Positions 15,174 through 23,753 are shown, counted from the stretch's first letter. The stretch: DNA of 64,000 bases from Levilactobacillus spicheri DSM 15429 (GCF_001435095.1 NZ_AZFC01000012.1:6839-70838); one strand, 5' to 3'. Notes: generated by a model from the sequence alone, not told the origin. Numbers and translations: made by a program.

Positions 15174-15662
15174 ATGGCAACATACGTACGACGTTATCTT
15201 CAACAGGTCCTGCGGGGCAGCTTGGTCGTCGTTCTCTTTTTGGTGGGGCTCCTATCCCGGACGCCCCACGGCTGGACTCTGGCCTGGACCCCCTGGACGT
15301 TTTGGGTCGTTATCAGTTGGTTGGGCTGTTACCCGGTGCTCCGGGCCTGGCATCCCGAGCTCTATTCTCGCAAGGACCCGGACATGACGTCCTTCAAGGC
15401 CCGGGCGTTGGCGCTACACCATCAGGACCTCGCCAACGCGCATCAGGGCCACCGCTGGACGCTCAACGGCGTCAGCAGCAATCCCTGGGAATATAGTCAG
15501 GGGCGTACGCAGAGCACGGATGACATTGTGAACCCGCTCTACCGTTTCTGTGCCCATCTCTGGATGAGTGTCCTCCTGATCCTGCTGGGGCCGGTACTCG
15601 TTGGTGGCGAGGTGGGGGTCAGGGGCCTGCGCGCCGGTTACCGGTGGTTACGCCACCGCTGA
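15174..15662 (+). CDS. Hypothetical membrane protein (162 residues)
   Basis: Two N-terminal helices (about residues 15-30 and 40-58), a soluble middle of about 65 residues and a third helix near 130-147. No known domain recognised. A consensus TATAAT at 15121-15126 lies about 50 bases before the start, and GGAAGCGG precedes the ATG. It is monocistronic between two terminators. Confidence 0.6.
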   Translation: MATYVRRYLQQVLRGSLVVVLFLVGLLSRTPHGWTLAWTPWTFWVVISWLGCYPVLRAWHPELYSRKDPDMTSFKARALALHHQDLANAHQGHRWTLNGVSSNPWEYSQGRTQSTDDIVNPLYRFCAHLWMSVLLILLGPVLVGGEVGVRGLRAGYRWLRHR

Positions 15663-15743
15663 GGTCGGGGAACCGCCCTGCACATTCGGCTGGGCAGTGT
15701 CGAAAAAGCGGGTCACTGGGTCAACATCACGGCAGTTGGTTGC

Positions 15744-15802
15744 CAGAAAAAAGCCAAGCGAATCTGAGAGGCGTGTCTCTCGGACCCGCTTGGCTTTTCA
15801 TC
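15744..15802. terminator. Bidirectional terminator between convergent genes
   Basis: AAAAAAGCCAAGCG pairs with CGCTTGGCTTTT around a GAGAGGCGTGTCTCTC inner hairpin. Confidence 0.8.
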
Positions 15803-15807
15803 GTTGG

Positions 15808-16062
15808 TTAATCGGTCGCGTCCACCTGATGGGCAACGGCGCGGTAGAGCGCGTCCATCCGGGCCTGCCAGGCGTTCAGCGCGTAGACTTGATGGGCGAT
15901 GACGGCGTCGGCCAGGGGCTTGGTTCGTAAGAAAGCCCGTAAGGAATCGCGGGTCAGGCCGACCGGTAGCTCGGTCACTAGACTGCGCTGTTGCAGTCGT
16001 TCGGCCGTCTGTCGGGCCACGTGGAGTTCGTGATTCAAGATAGGTAAGGTCGTTTGCGGCAT
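15808..16062 (-). CDS. Hypothetical 84-residue protein
   Basis: A short, likely all-helical soluble protein (HELHVARQTAERLQQRSLV ... ADAVIAHQVYALNAWQARMDALYRAVAHQ). The ATG at 16062 is preferred over an in-frame GTG at 16071 because GAAGGTG lies eight bases before it. The helical repeats recall chorismate mutase or small immunity proteins in general shape, but none of their key residues are clear, so no function is given. Convergent with the hypothetical membrane protein. Confidence 0.5.
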   Translation of the reverse strand: MPQTTLPILNHELHVARQTAERLQQRSLVTELPVGLTRDSLRAFLRTKPLADAVIAHQVYALNAWQARMDALYRAVAHQVDATD

Positions 16063-16241
16063 GGTCAGCACCTTCTTTCGCGTGAAAAATTAGCAGCGAC
16101 GCGAGGTCGCTACTGTCGCCACCTTGATGATAGTCTTATATTTTTATTATTACAACAATAAGGTACTACTTAGAGATAGGGTCGGGGCTCTAAGGGAATT
16201 CCCGGTTTTTCCCGAAATAGGTGGAAAAGCGATTTTTATCG

Positions 16242-16292
16242 TTGACAAATGTAATCGGTGGGCGTACGCTGTATTCATCGATTACAAACGTA
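16242..16292 (+). promoter_or_regulatory. Copper operon promoter with two cop-box-like sites
   Basis: TTGACA (16242-16247), a 17-base spacer and TACGCT (16265-16270) form the promoter. GACAAATGTA (16244-16253), overlapping the -35, and TACAAACGTA (16283-16292), near the transcript start, each fit the CopY-type box TACAnnTGTA with one deviation. The arrangement suits copper-released repression by a CopY/CopR-type repressor encoded elsewhere. Confidence 0.75.
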
Positions 16293-16339
16293 AACTAATT
16301 GAGTGACGCGTTTGGATACCTAACCAAGGAGTGAGTGGC

Positions 16340-16711
16340 ATGATTAAAATTTTCGTCTTATTGGGTGGCCTCCTGGCCATCGGGTTCATCTTTTGGTGGT
16401 TCTTCGGCCAGCACACGACGCAGACGGTCGCGGCGGCCGTTTCCGGTGAGCGGCAGCGCGTTGACGTGGAGGTCAACGGGGGCTATTCGCCCGAACGGAT
16501 CGTCCTCAAGCAAGGCGTTCCCGCCGAGTTGCATTTTACCCGTAAGGATGCGTCCAGCTGTCTGGACCGGGTCGTCTTCAGTGACTTCGGCATCAACCAA
16601 GAATTACCGCAGAACCAGGAACGGGTGATTCAGATCGATACCAGTCGGCCCGGCGATTACCAATGGGCTTGCGGGATGGACATGTTTCACGGTCAGTTGA
16701 TCATTAAGTAG
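16340..16711 (+). CDS. Membrane-anchored cupredoxin-like copper-binding protein
   Basis: A 123-residue protein with one N-terminal membrane helix (residues 3-22) and a cupredoxin domain outside. Candidate copper ligands are the Cys in DASSCLDRVVF and the Cys/Met/His set in WACGMDMFHG near the end, similar to the C-x-M-x-M-x-H clusters of cupredoxin-like domains linked to copper ATPases. AAGGAG lies eight bases before the ATG at 16340; the in-frame GTG at 16331 lacks a site. First gene of the copper operon. Confidence 0.8.
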   Translation: MIKIFVLLGGLLAIGFIFWWFFGQHTTQTVAAAVSGERQRVDVEVNGGYSPERIVLKQGVPAELHFTRKDASSCLDRVVFSDFGINQELPQNQERVIQIDTSRPGDYQWACGMDMFHGQLIIK

Positions 16712-16723
16712 GAGGTTAGCATC

Positions 16724-16996
16724 ATGGAAAAGACACAAACGGTTCAGGTTACGGTGGATGGCGGGTACGCCCCACAGGAAATTCATTTGAAGCAGGGCCA
16801 ACCCGCAACGATCACCTTCACGCGGGTCAGTTCGCGCGGGTGTTTAGATGAGGTTCAATCGACGGATTTGGCATTCAAACGGGCGTTGCCGTTGAACCAG
16901 CCCACGACGGTCACGGTCGCCACGGATCAGGCGGGGACCTTCGGGTTTAGCTGTGGGATGGACATGGTCCACGGAAAAGTGGTGATCGACCGATGA
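16724..16996 (+). CDS. Soluble cupredoxin-like copper-binding protein
   Basis: A 90-residue protein that is essentially the cupredoxin domain of the preceding gene without its membrane anchor: [28 protein letters not shown] and [16 protein letters not shown]. With no signal peptide it should stay in the cytoplasm and could act as a copper chaperone for the pump. AGGAGG precedes the ATG. Its stop overlaps the ATPase start (ATGA), so the two are translationally coupled. Confidence 0.8.
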   Translation: MEKTQTVQVTVDGGYAPQEIHLKQGQPATITFTRVSSRGCLDEVQSTDLAFKRALPLNQPTTVTVATDQAGTFGFSCGMDMVHGKVVIDR

Positions 16997-18921
16997 GCAT
17001 TACCAAGCGGTTTTGGGTGTCGCTGATCCTGTCCTTGCCGATGTTAGCCAACATGCTGCTGATGCCGTTTGGCTGGATGTTGCCGGGCGGGGCCTGGACC
17101 CAACTGGTGCTGACCACCCTGATCATGCTGATCTCGGCCCGGCCATTTTGGCAGAGTGCCTGGGCGTCCTTCACCAAGCACCACGCCAACATGGACACCC
17201 TGGTGGCCATCGGGACGGCGACGGCCTACGTCTACAGCCTCTACGCGATGCTGACGGGGCAGGCCGTCTTCTTCGAAAGTGCCGCCTTCGTCACGACCTT
17301 CGTTCTCTTGGGTCAGGTCTTCGAGGAACGGATGCGCCGCAACTCGGCCAACGCGGTCGAGAAGCTGGCGAACCTGCAGGCCAAGGAAGCCGAGGTCCAG
17401 CGGGGCGACCGGTTCGTCAAGGTGCCCTTAGCGGACGTTCAACTGGGCGACGTGTTACGGGTCAAGCCCGGGCAGAAGGTCCCCGTCGATGGGGTCATCG
17501 TCCAGGGCAGCTCCACCATCGATGAATCGATGGTGACCGGCGAAAGCCTGCCCGTGACCAAGCAGGTCGACGATGCCGTGATCGGGGCAACGCAAAACGG
17601 GACCGGGACGTTCCTCTTCCGGGCGACAAAGATCGGGGAAAACACGATGCTGGCCCAAATCGTTGAGTTGGTGAAGAAGGCCCAAAACAGCCACGCACCC
17701 ATTCAAAAGTTGACCGATAAGGTGTCCGACATTTTCGTACCGGTCGTCTTGAGCCTGGCCATCGCCACCTTTTTGATCTGGTACGTCTTCCTGGGCGCGA
17801 GCCTCGCCAACGCGTTGATCTTTGCCGTGTCCGTCGTGGTCATTGCCTGCCCGTGTGCGCTGGGCTTAGCCACGCCCACGGCCCTGATGGTCGGGACCGG
17901 TCGCGGTGCCAAGATGGGCATCCTGATCAAGAACGGGGAAGTCCTGGAAGCCGTCAACGACGTGAAGACCGTGGTCTTCGATAAGACCGGGACCATTACT
18001 GTCGGCCACCCCCAGGTAACGGACGTGATCGGGGATGAAGCCCGCGTTTTGACGCTGGCCGCCAGCCTGGAGGAGGCTTCCGAGCATCCCCTGGCCGCCG
18101 CCATTTTGGACCGGGCCCAGGCGTTGGCCCTGACGGTGCCGGCCGCCACGAACTTCCACGCCATTGAGGGCAAGGGGGTCCAGGCGACCGTCGCGGGTCA
18201 GACCGCGGTCGTCGGGAACCACAAGCTGGTCGCGGATTTTGCCCTTACGGAAGCGATGCAACGCCAGGTAGTGGCTCTGCAAGACGCCGCCAAGACGGTG
18301 GTCTTCGTGGGCCTGGGTGACCAGATCATTGGGTTGATCGCCATCCAGGACGTGCCGAAGTCCACGTCGCGCGAGGCGATTGCGGACTTAAAGGCGCGCG
18401 GATTGAAGACGGTCATGCTGACCGGAGACAACCAGCGGGTGGCGACGGCGGTGGCCCAACAAGTGGGCATCGACCAAGTCATCGCCGACGTGTTGCCGGG
18501 CGATAAGGCCGATCACGTGCGCCAGTTGCAGCAAACCGGCAAGGTCGCTTTCGTGGGCGACGGCATTAATGACGCACCCGCCCTGACGACCGCCGACGTG
18601 GGGATCGCCATGGGGTCGGGGACCGATATCGCCATTGACGCCGGGGGGATCGTGCTGGTCAAGAACGACCTGCGGGACGTCGACCGGGCCTTGGCCCTGA
18701 GTCGCAAGACCTTCAACCGCATCAAGCTGAACCTCTTCTGGGCGTTCATCTACAACGTCCTCGGGATTCCGGTCGCCGCGGGGGTCTTCTACGCGATCGG
18801 TTTGACGCTGAGCCCCGAATTGGCGGGCCTGGCGATGGCCTTTAGCTCCCTGTCGGTGGTCACGAGTTCGGTCCTATTGAACCGGGCGAAGATTCGCACG
18901 AAGGTTCGGACAACGGCTTAG
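16993..18921 (+). CDS. copA: Copper-exporting P1B-type ATPase lacking N-terminal metal-binding domains
   Basis: A 642-residue P1B ATPase. Landmarks are TGES in the actuator domain near residue 183, the CPC ion-binding motif ([16 protein letters not shown], near 288), DKTGTIT phosphorylation site near 330, the SEHPLAAAI nucleotide-binding HP motif, and [12 protein letters not shown] in helix 7 (FIYNVLGIP) and M-x-x-SS in helix 8 (MAFSSLSVV) mark the P1B-1 Cu+ class. There is no N-terminal HMA domain. The two cupredoxin proteins upstream may take over metal sensing or delivery. Last gene of the operon. Confidence 0.92.
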   Translation: MSITKRFWVSLILSLPMLANMLLMPFGWMLPGGAWTQLVLTTLIMLISARPFWQSAWASFTKHHANMDTLVAIGTATAYVYSLYAMLTGQAVFFESAAFVTTFVLLGQVFEERMRRNSANAVEKLANLQAKEAEVQRGDRFVKVPLADVQLGDVLRVKPGQKVPVDGVIVQGSSTIDESMVTGESLPVTKQVDDAVIGATQNGTGTFLFRATKIGENTMLAQIVELVKKAQNSHAPIQKLTDKVSDIFVPVVLSLAIATFLIWYVFLGASLANALIFAVSVVVIACPCALGLATPTALMVGTGRGAKMGILIKNGEVLEAVNDVKTVVFDKTGTITVGHPQVTDVIGDEARVLTLAASLEEASEHPLAAAILDRAQALALTVPAATNFHAIEGKGVQATVAGQTAVVGNHKLVADFALTEAMQRQVVALQDAAKTVVFVGLGDQIIGLIAIQDVPKSTSREAIADLKARGLKTVMLTGDNQRVATAVAQQVGIDQVIADVLPGDKADHVRQLQQTGKVAFVGDGINDAPALTTADVGIAMGSGTDIAIDAGGIVLVKNDLRDVDRALALSRKTFNRIKLNLFWAFIYNVLGIPVAAGVFYAIGLTLSPELAGLAMAFSSLSVVTSSVLLNRAKIRTKVRTTA

Positions 18922-18956
18922 GGGCCCGTAAGCCTTAAAATGAATGAAAACCAACC

Positions 18957-19004
18957 AAAACGGGCCCGAAGAAGCCAGCATACGACTTCTTGGGGCCCGT
19001 TTTG
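18957..19004. terminator. Bidirectional terminator after copper operon
   Basis: AAAACGGGCCCGAAGAAG pairs with CTTCTTGGGGCCCGTTTT. It also blocks any read-through of the minus-strand RNA at 19050-19283. Confidence 0.85.
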
Positions 19005-19049
19005 TGGCGGTTTTCGGGATAAAGTCCTGAGCGAAAAGCCCACATCACG

Positions 19050-19095
19050 AAAAAAAACGCCCCGTGACTGACCCCCCGGTCCAGCACGTGACGTT
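19050..19095 (-). terminator. Terminator of the structured RNA
   Basis: On the minus strand an AACGTCACGTGCTG... stem with a GGGG loop pairs back through CAGTCACGGGGCGTT and ends in eight T. Confidence 0.75.
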
Positions 19096-19283
19096 TATGT
19101 AACTTGTGACTGCCTGCCGGGGATTGAGGTCCGCCGGGCAGTGGCCAACTTGGATAAAGGCTCTTTGATTTCGCCAACGTGGTCCGCGCCTCCTCTGGTG
19201 AAACCCTTACTCGTGGCCATCGCGTGAACGACAAACAGTGTCGTTGTGTTGGAATCTCAGCGGACCGGGTAAAATCAAAGATT
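19050..19283 (-). ncRNA. Unidentified structured non-coding RNA (about 234 nt)
   Basis: A strong promoter (19290-19318) would start a minus-strand RNA near 19283, and a hairpin with an eight-U tail (19050-19095) would end it. Inside, CTTTGATTT and GGTCCGC near the 5' end pair with GCGGACC and AAATCAAAG about 100 bases later, closing a domain that holds an ACGACA/TGTCGT hairpin. A second hairpin (ACTGCC ... GGCAGT) follows, then the terminator. No reading frame with a ribosome site exists in it. It lacks the T-box sequence and does not fold as one long rod like 6S RNA. The promoter, closed fold and terminator are seen; function is unknown. Confidence 0.65.
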
Positions 19284-19289
19284 ACAACT

Positions 19290-19318
19290 ACTATACGTTT
19301 ATGACAGAAAGATGTCAA
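19290..19318 (-). promoter_or_regulatory. Near-consensus promoter of the structured RNA
   Basis: On the minus strand TTGACA (19313-19318), exactly 17 bases, then TATAGT (19290-19295). It is one of the best vegetative promoters in the window and no protein start follows it. Confidence 0.8.
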
Positions 19319-19439
19319 ATTTAATTTTATGTAACAATTAGGTAATGTTAGCCCCATCTGACCGGTATTTCGATTGTGTTTGGGGGTGAAAAGGCGTATT
19401 CTTCTCCTTAACTTAGTGGGACACCAGGAGGGTGAAGCT

Positions 19440-19913
19440 ATGCAGATCGATCCACTCACACAAGCCAACGCAACTACGATTGCCAACGATTGGCACTATC
19501 CGGGGGCGTACGCCTTTTATGACATGACGGCAGACCCGGAGGACTACGCGGAGCTGCTCTCCGCACAACAGCGGGGCGACCGGTATTACCAGGTCGTCAC
19601 GGCAACGGGACACCTCTTTGGTTTCTTCGTGATCGATCCCACGGAGGAGGCGGGCGTGGTCGAAGTGGGGCTGGGGATGGTTCCCGCCCACACCGGCCGC
19701 GGGCAGGGCGAGAAGTTTGTTCGCGAGGTGCTGAGCTTCGTCCGTGAACGGCATGCGCCCCGTGAAATCATCTTGGACGTGGCCGCCTTCAACCAGCGCG
19801 CTCAGATCGTGTATCAGCGACTGGGGTTTCGGGTCGTCCGCGAGCATTCACAAGCGACCAACGGCGCCGTCTTCCCCTTTGTGGAGATGCGGTGGCGCGC
19901 GGCCGACCACTAA
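19440..19913 (+). CDS. GNAT family N-acetyltransferase
   Basis: A 157-residue GNAT. VEVGLGMVPAHTGRGQGEKFVREVL (about residues 77-101) contains motif A with the R/Q-x-x-G-x-G/A-type acetyl-CoA loop (GRGQGE), and AAFNQRAQIVYQRLGFRVVRE is motif B. The acceptor is unknown. GGAGGG lies before the ATG at 19440. Confidence 0.85.
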   Translation: MQIDPLTQANATTIANDWHYPGAYAFYDMTADPEDYAELLSAQQRGDRYYQVVTATGHLFGFFVIDPTEEAGVVEVGLGMVPAHTGRGQGEKFVREVLSFVRERHAPREIILDVAAFNQRAQIVYQRLGFRVVREHSQATNGAVFPFVEMRWRAADH

Positions 19914-19940
19914 CGCCGGATAAGCATTGATTGGAAAATG

Positions 19941-19979
19941 AAAGACAGCCGTTGCCGGTGAGGCGCGGCTGTCTTTTTG
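19941..19979 (+). terminator. Intrinsic terminator after acetyltransferase
   Basis: AAAGACAGCCG / CGGCTGTCTTTTT stem. Confidence 0.85.
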
Positions 19980-19986
19980 CTTAAAA

Positions 19987-20193
19987 TCAATCGGAAAAAC
20001 CGCTGGCGAGTTCCGTGACCAGCGCCTGAACGCTCACGACGGTGTTGAGGGTGGCGCTCCCGCTGTTAACGGCAACGATCCCGTGCTCGGGGTCGCCCAG
20101 CAGCATGCCGGTCCGCAGCCCGCCGGCTTGACCGATCGCGTGGTCGTGCTCGGCCGTGGGACTGCCTTGGGCGGAGGCGTCAACGATCGATAG
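19987..20193 (-). pseudogene. C-terminal remnant of a serine hydrolase (beta-lactamase-like)
   Basis: The minus strand is open from about 20193 to a stop at 19987-19989 and reads ...HDHAIGQAGGLRTGMLLGDP, then EHGIVAVNSGSATLNTVV. This resembles the C-terminal H-x-G-x-x-G region of class C beta-lactamase-like serine hydrolases. The catalytic SxxK and YxN parts are absent, there is no start or ribosome site, and the terminator of the ECF operon sits directly upstream. It looks like a decayed fragment. Confidence 0.5.
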
Positions 20194-20240
20194 ACAAAAA
20201 AAAGGCAGAAGATTCTCGATTGAGAACTTTCTGCCTGTTT
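20194..20240 (-). terminator. Terminator of the ECF transporter operon
   Basis: On the minus strand AGGCAGAAAGTTCTC / GAGAATCTTCTGCCT is followed by eight T. The same hairpin sequence recurs at 24978-25031. Confidence 0.85.
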
Positions 20241-20303
20241 TAGAAACCGCATGATGGTTCCAGGGTTTCTTTAGAATGGGTGGTTTTCAACTGGCGGGTC
20301 ATT

Positions 20304-21143
20304 TTAGGCTTTAAACGGGTTCCAGAACCGACCGCCGTTCACCCGAAAGAGGGCGATGCCCAAGACGATGAGCAGGCCCACAATCAGCAGGGCGAGGTAG
20401 TCGTTGCGCTTGAAGCGTTGGGCCATGTACCAGGTCCGCCGCTTGCCCTTGCCGAACCGGCGGAGTTCCATGGCTTGGCTGATGACCTCGATGCGGTCGA
20501 GACTCGAGAAGATCAACGGCAGGAGGATCTGCACGCCGCCACGCACCCGGGTCATGAACTTGGCCTTTTTAGAGATCTCGAACCCCCGGGCCTGTTGCGC
20601 CAGGCTGATGGTCCGGTAGTCGCTCTGGACGTCCGGAATGTAGCGTAGCGCGATGGCGACCGAGTAGCTGATCCGGTAGGAAACGCCGATCTTATTCAGA
20701 CTCGCGGCGAATTCGCTGGGGTTGGTGGTCATCAAAAAGATCAGGGCCAGGGGCACCATGAAGGTGTACTTCAGTAACAGGTTGAACTCGTAGAAGAGTT
20801 GTTCCGTGGTCAGGTTGAAGTAGGCCGCGTGGTGACCCAACAAGAGGTGCTCCGTGCCGTAGATGGTGACCCCGTAGTGGGGTGCGAAGACGTAGACCAT
20901 CACCAGGTTGAGGACCGAGAAGCCCAGGATCACGCTCAAGATGAAGGACACGTCGCGGAATTTGATTCGCGAAAAGTGAAATAAAATCAAGGAGAGGACC
21001 ATGATGCCCAGCAGGTAGCGGGTGTCGTAGGTCATCATCCCGATGATGGAGAGGCCGACAAAGCAGAGCAGTTTGGTACTGCCGCTGAGCCGGTTCAAGA
21101 AGGTGTGCCGGTCATCGTACCCGATTAAGAGTTGGTGTTGCAT
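20304..21143 (-). CDS. ecfT: ECF transporter transmembrane component EcfT
   Basis: A 279-residue membrane protein with five or six helices and the two EcfT coupling-helix motifs: ARGFEIS near residue 184, and the AMELRRFGKGKRRT segment near 226, whose ARG-like core pairs with the ATPases. It transmits ATP-driven movement to the S component. Its start overlaps the end of the ATPase gene by 19 bases. Last gene of the S-A-T operon under the T-box at 23473-23718. Confidence 0.9.
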   Translation of the reverse strand: MQHQLLIGYDDRHTFLNRLSGSTKLLCFVGLSIIGMMTYDTRYLLGIMVLSLILFHFSRIKFRDVSFILSVILGFSVLNLVMVYVFAPHYGVTIYGTEHLLLGHHAAYFNLTTEQLFYEFNLLLKYTFMVPLALIFLMTTNPSEFAASLNKIGVSYRISYSVAIALRYIPDVQSDYRTISLAQQARGFEISKKAKFMTRVRGGVQILLPLIFSSLDRIEVISQAMELRRFGKGKRRTWYMAQRFKRNDYLALLIVGLLIVLGIALFRVNGGRFWNPFKA

Positions 21144-22843
21144 GCGCGCACCTCCCGTTCGGCTTGGACAAACTTAGCGACAAATTCAGTGGGATCCAGC
21201 TGGTGTTGTTCGGCCAGCGTGTAGAGGCTGGTCTTGGCCAGGGAGGCCCGTTCGATGATAGCCTGGTTAGTCAGCACGTCGGCCGGCGCAGCGTCCATCA
21301 AGACGTTGCCCCCACCCAAGACGATGGTGCGGTCGGTGTACTCCAGCATCAGGTGCATGTCGTGGGTGATCAGCATGATGGTCATCTGTTGGTCCCGGTT
21401 GATCTTTTCCAGGAAGGTCATCATCTCGGTGTAGTGTGCCAGGTCTTGGCCGGCCGTGGGTTCATCGAGGATCAGCATCTCCGGTTGCAGCACCAGAATC
21501 GCGGCAATCGTGACCCGCTTCTTCTGCCCGAAGCTCAGGGCCGAGATCGGCCAGTGACGAAATTCGTAGAGGCCACAGACCTTGAGGGTGGCGAGGACGC
21601 GGTCGTGGATCGTGTCCTCGTCGATGCCCCGCAAGACCAGTCCGGCCGCCACTTCATCGTAGATGAGGGTCTTCGAGATCATCTGGTTGGGGTCCTGGAG
21701 GATGTAGCCGATGTGGTCGGCCCGTTCCTTCACGGATTGCTGGTTCAGCGACCGCCCGGCAAAGGTCAACTGGCCCGCCTGGGGCGTCAGGAAGCCGGTG
21801 ATCAGGTTACTCAGGGTCGACTTGCCGACCCCGTTTTGACCGACCAGACTGATCATTTCCCCCCGGTGCAGGGTCAACGACAGGTCGTGGAGGATCGGGT
21901 GGTCCGGTGTGTACCCGAACGACAGTCCCTGAATGTCCAGGAGGGGGTCGGTGTGGGCCACGGGGGCGTTCAGCGTGACCCCCTGAGTCCAGTGTTGCAG
22001 GGTCGGCGTGAGGTTCGGGGCGCTGAGGTGCGTCAGGTCGTCCAGGTGACGACAATCGCGCAGGGGAATCCCCGCCAGTTTCAGCGCCGACAGGTAGAGC
22101 GGCTCCCGCAATCCCAGCTGAGCCATCAACGACTCGCGTAAAATGGTTTCCGGGCGGTCATTGGCGACGATTTCACCGTCTTGCATGACGACGAGCCGGT
22201 CGATGGGTTGTTGTAAGACGTCCTCGATGCGGTGCTCGATGATGACGACCGTCAGTTCCTGACTGTGCGTCAACCGGTCGATCAGCGCCATCGAGGCCTT
22301 GCCCGAGGCGGGGTCGAGGCTTGCTAGGGGCTCGTCGAACAGGAGGACCTTACTGTTGTCGATCAGCACCCCGGCCATGGCGACCCGCTGCTTTTGCCCA
22401 CCAGAGAGTTCCTGGGGGCGGTGCGTCAGCAGGTGCTGCAGGTCCAGCGTTTGGGCCCATTGCTGCGTCGCCGTTTGCATGGCGTCCTGGGATTGTTGGT
22501 CGTTTTCCAGGGAGAAGGCCATGTCCTCGACCACGGTCAGCCCGACGAATTGGCTGTCGGGGTCCTGTAAGACCGTGCCCACGTTTAGGGACAGGTCAAA
22601 GATGGAGCTGTGGCGAATGTCTTGGCCGGCGACCGTGGCCTGCCCGCTGACGGTGCCCGGATAGGACTGGGGAATCAAGCCGTTGAGGCAGCGGCCCAGC
22701 GTGGACTTGCCGGATCCGGACGGTCCCGCGATCAGGACCTTTTCGCCGGGGTAGATGTCCAGGTTGATGTGCCGCAGGGTCGGCTCAGTCTGGCTATTGT
22801 ATTGAAATGAGAAGTCTTTGAAGCTGATAATCGGTGCTGTCAT
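21125..22843 (-). CDS. ECF transporter ATPase, two fused ATP-binding domains
   Basis: A 572-residue fusion of two ABC domains. Domain 1: Walker A GPSGSGKST near residue 39, LSGGQKQR and LLFDEPLASLD. Domain 2: GQNGVGKST near 337, LSFGQKKR and LILDEPTAGQD. The fusion replaces the separate EcfA1/EcfA2 of group II systems and is typical of dedicated (group I) ECF transporters such as YkoD-like ones. This means the S component next to it is probably its only partner. Confidence 0.92.
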   Translation of the reverse strand: MTAPIISFKDFSFQYNSQTEPTLRHINLDIYPGEKVLIAGPSGSGKSTLGRCLNGLIPQSYPGTVSGQATVAGQDIRHSSIFDLSLNVGTVLQDPDSQFVGLTVVEDMAFSLENDQQSQDAMQTATQQWAQTLDLQHLLTHRPQELSGGQKQRVAMAGVLIDNSKVLLFDEPLASLDPASGKASMALIDRLTHSQELTVVIIEHRIEDVLQQPIDRLVVMQDGEIVANDRPETILRESLMAQLGLREPLYLSALKLAGIPLRDCRHLDDLTHLSAPNLTPTLQHWTQGVTLNAPVAHTDPLLDIQGLSFGYTPDHPILHDLSLTLHRGEMISLVGQNGVGKSTLSNLITGFLTPQAGQLTFAGRSLNQQSVKERADHIGYILQDPNQMISKTLIYDEVAAGLVLRGIDEDTIHDRVLATLKVCGLYEFRHWPISALSFGQKKRVTIAAILVLQPEMLILDEPTAGQDLAHYTEMMTFLEKINRDQQMTIMLITHDMHLMLEYTDRTIVLGGGNVLMDAAPADVLTNQAIIERASLAKTSLYTLAEQHQLDPTEFVAKFVQAEREVRACNTNS

Positions 22844-22845
22844 CG

Positions 22846-23406
22846 TTATTTTTCCTTTTTTAGGCTACCCCGTTGCGTCCGGGTCCGGGCGTAGAGGGCT
22901 AAGAGCAGCGTCCCAATGATGGCGACGGAGATGGAATCCACGATCCAGGTCGTGATCCCTTGCAGGTAGACCTTGCTAGCGGGTTCGTGGTAGATGATGA
23001 TGTCGCCGGTCGGGGCTAACAGGACCCAGGCCACGAAGTTGACGATGACCTGGTAAACGTTGAACCAGACCAACTTACTGGTCTTGAGGGCGCCATCCGC
23101 GATCTTCAGGCGGTTCTTGGCCAGGCCGAAGGCGACGCCGACCAGTCCGTCGACGATGATCCAGGTCCACCACGGGGATCCGTAAGTCACAAAGTCATTC
23201 AGGGCGTGACCGATAAAGACGGCCAGGCCAGCCGCGACGGGACCGAAGATGGCCCCCAGCAGGGCCAGAAAACCGATAGCCACGTTGAATTGGGTGTTGG
23301 GAATCCCGGTCGGAATGGCCACGAACTTCATCAAGACAAAGATAATAGCGGCCCCAATCCCGGTCGCGACCACGGTACGAATCGAATTAGACTGTTTGTT
23401 CTGCAA
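22846..23406 (-). CDS. ECF transporter S component, UPF0397 family
   Basis: A 186-residue protein with about five helices. IRTVVATGIGAAIIFVLMKF and VAIPTGIPNTQFNVAIGFLA, followed by GHALNDFVTYG, fit the UPF0397 family. It binds the substrate for the ECF module. The start is TTG at 23406, supported by AAGGAG nine bases upstream; no other start fits. The two-base gap to the ATPase gene shows co-translation. The upstream T-box with a Met (ATG) specifier suggests methionine or a precursor as substrate, in line with earlier proposals of ECF methionine systems in lactobacilli; this is inference. Confidence 0.85.
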   Translation of the reverse strand: MQNKQSNSIRTVVATGIGAAIIFVLMKFVAIPTGIPNTQFNVAIGFLALLGAIFGPVAAGLAVFIGHALNDFVTYGSPWWTWIIVDGLVGVAFGLAKNRLKIADGALKTSKLVWFNVYQVIVNFVAWVLLAPTGDIIIYHEPASKVYLQGITTWIVDSISVAIIGTLLLALYARTRTQRGSLKKEK

Positions 23407-23472
23407 AATAAATCCACTCCTTATAAATGATGAGATAATGGCGTACGCGTTCAGACGGGAAGCACCGCAACG

Positions 23473-23718
23473 AAAAACGCGCCCGAAAGCGAAATGCTTT
23501 CAAGGACGCGTTTGCGTGTTACCACCTAGGTTTTCCCGGGCAGGCCCGGGACTTATCTTGAGGGTAACGGATCGCTCCGATTAGGCGGCTACCTAATTCG
23601 CTTCTTCAGGACCATCTTCGCCGGTCATTGTCGTTGCGTTACACCGTGGATCGCAACTCTCTGGGGACAATCAACCCGGGTACTCATCCTGTCACAGCTT
23701 TCTCATCTGAATTTAACT
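23473..23718 (-). promoter_or_regulatory. T-box leader, probable methionine specifier (ATG)
   Basis: The minus-strand leader contains AGTA in the 5' specifier loop, AGAGAG bulge, the 3' loop GAAG-ATG-G with the specifier at 23613-23615, the T-box AGGTGGTAACACG (23515-23527) and a terminator hairpin (23473-23511). T-boxes bind uncharged tRNA matching the specifier and then allow read-through. By the usual pattern GAA-N-specifier-purine, the codon is Met ATG. GAT is a less likely alternative frame. Confidence 0.9.
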
Positions 23719-23724
23719 TCCCTT

Positions 23725-23753
23725 AGCATACGCTAAAAGCCGGCCACGTACAA
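23725..23753 (-). promoter_or_regulatory. Promoter of the T-box/ECF operon
   Basis: On the minus strand TTGTAC (23748-23753), 17 bases, then TATGCT (23725-23730). Confidence 0.65.

Noticed and set aside
19050-19283. T-box or 6S RNA identity for the structured RNA
   Set aside because: No AGGTGG T-box sequence and no downstream target gene. The closing helix ends halfway through the RNA, unlike the single rod of 6S. Left unassigned.
18935-19486. 183-codon minus-strand frame across 18.9-19.5 kb
   Set aside because: It runs through two terminators, a promoter and the start of the acetyltransferase gene. No ribosome site or recognisable domain. The region reads better as a non-coding RNA.
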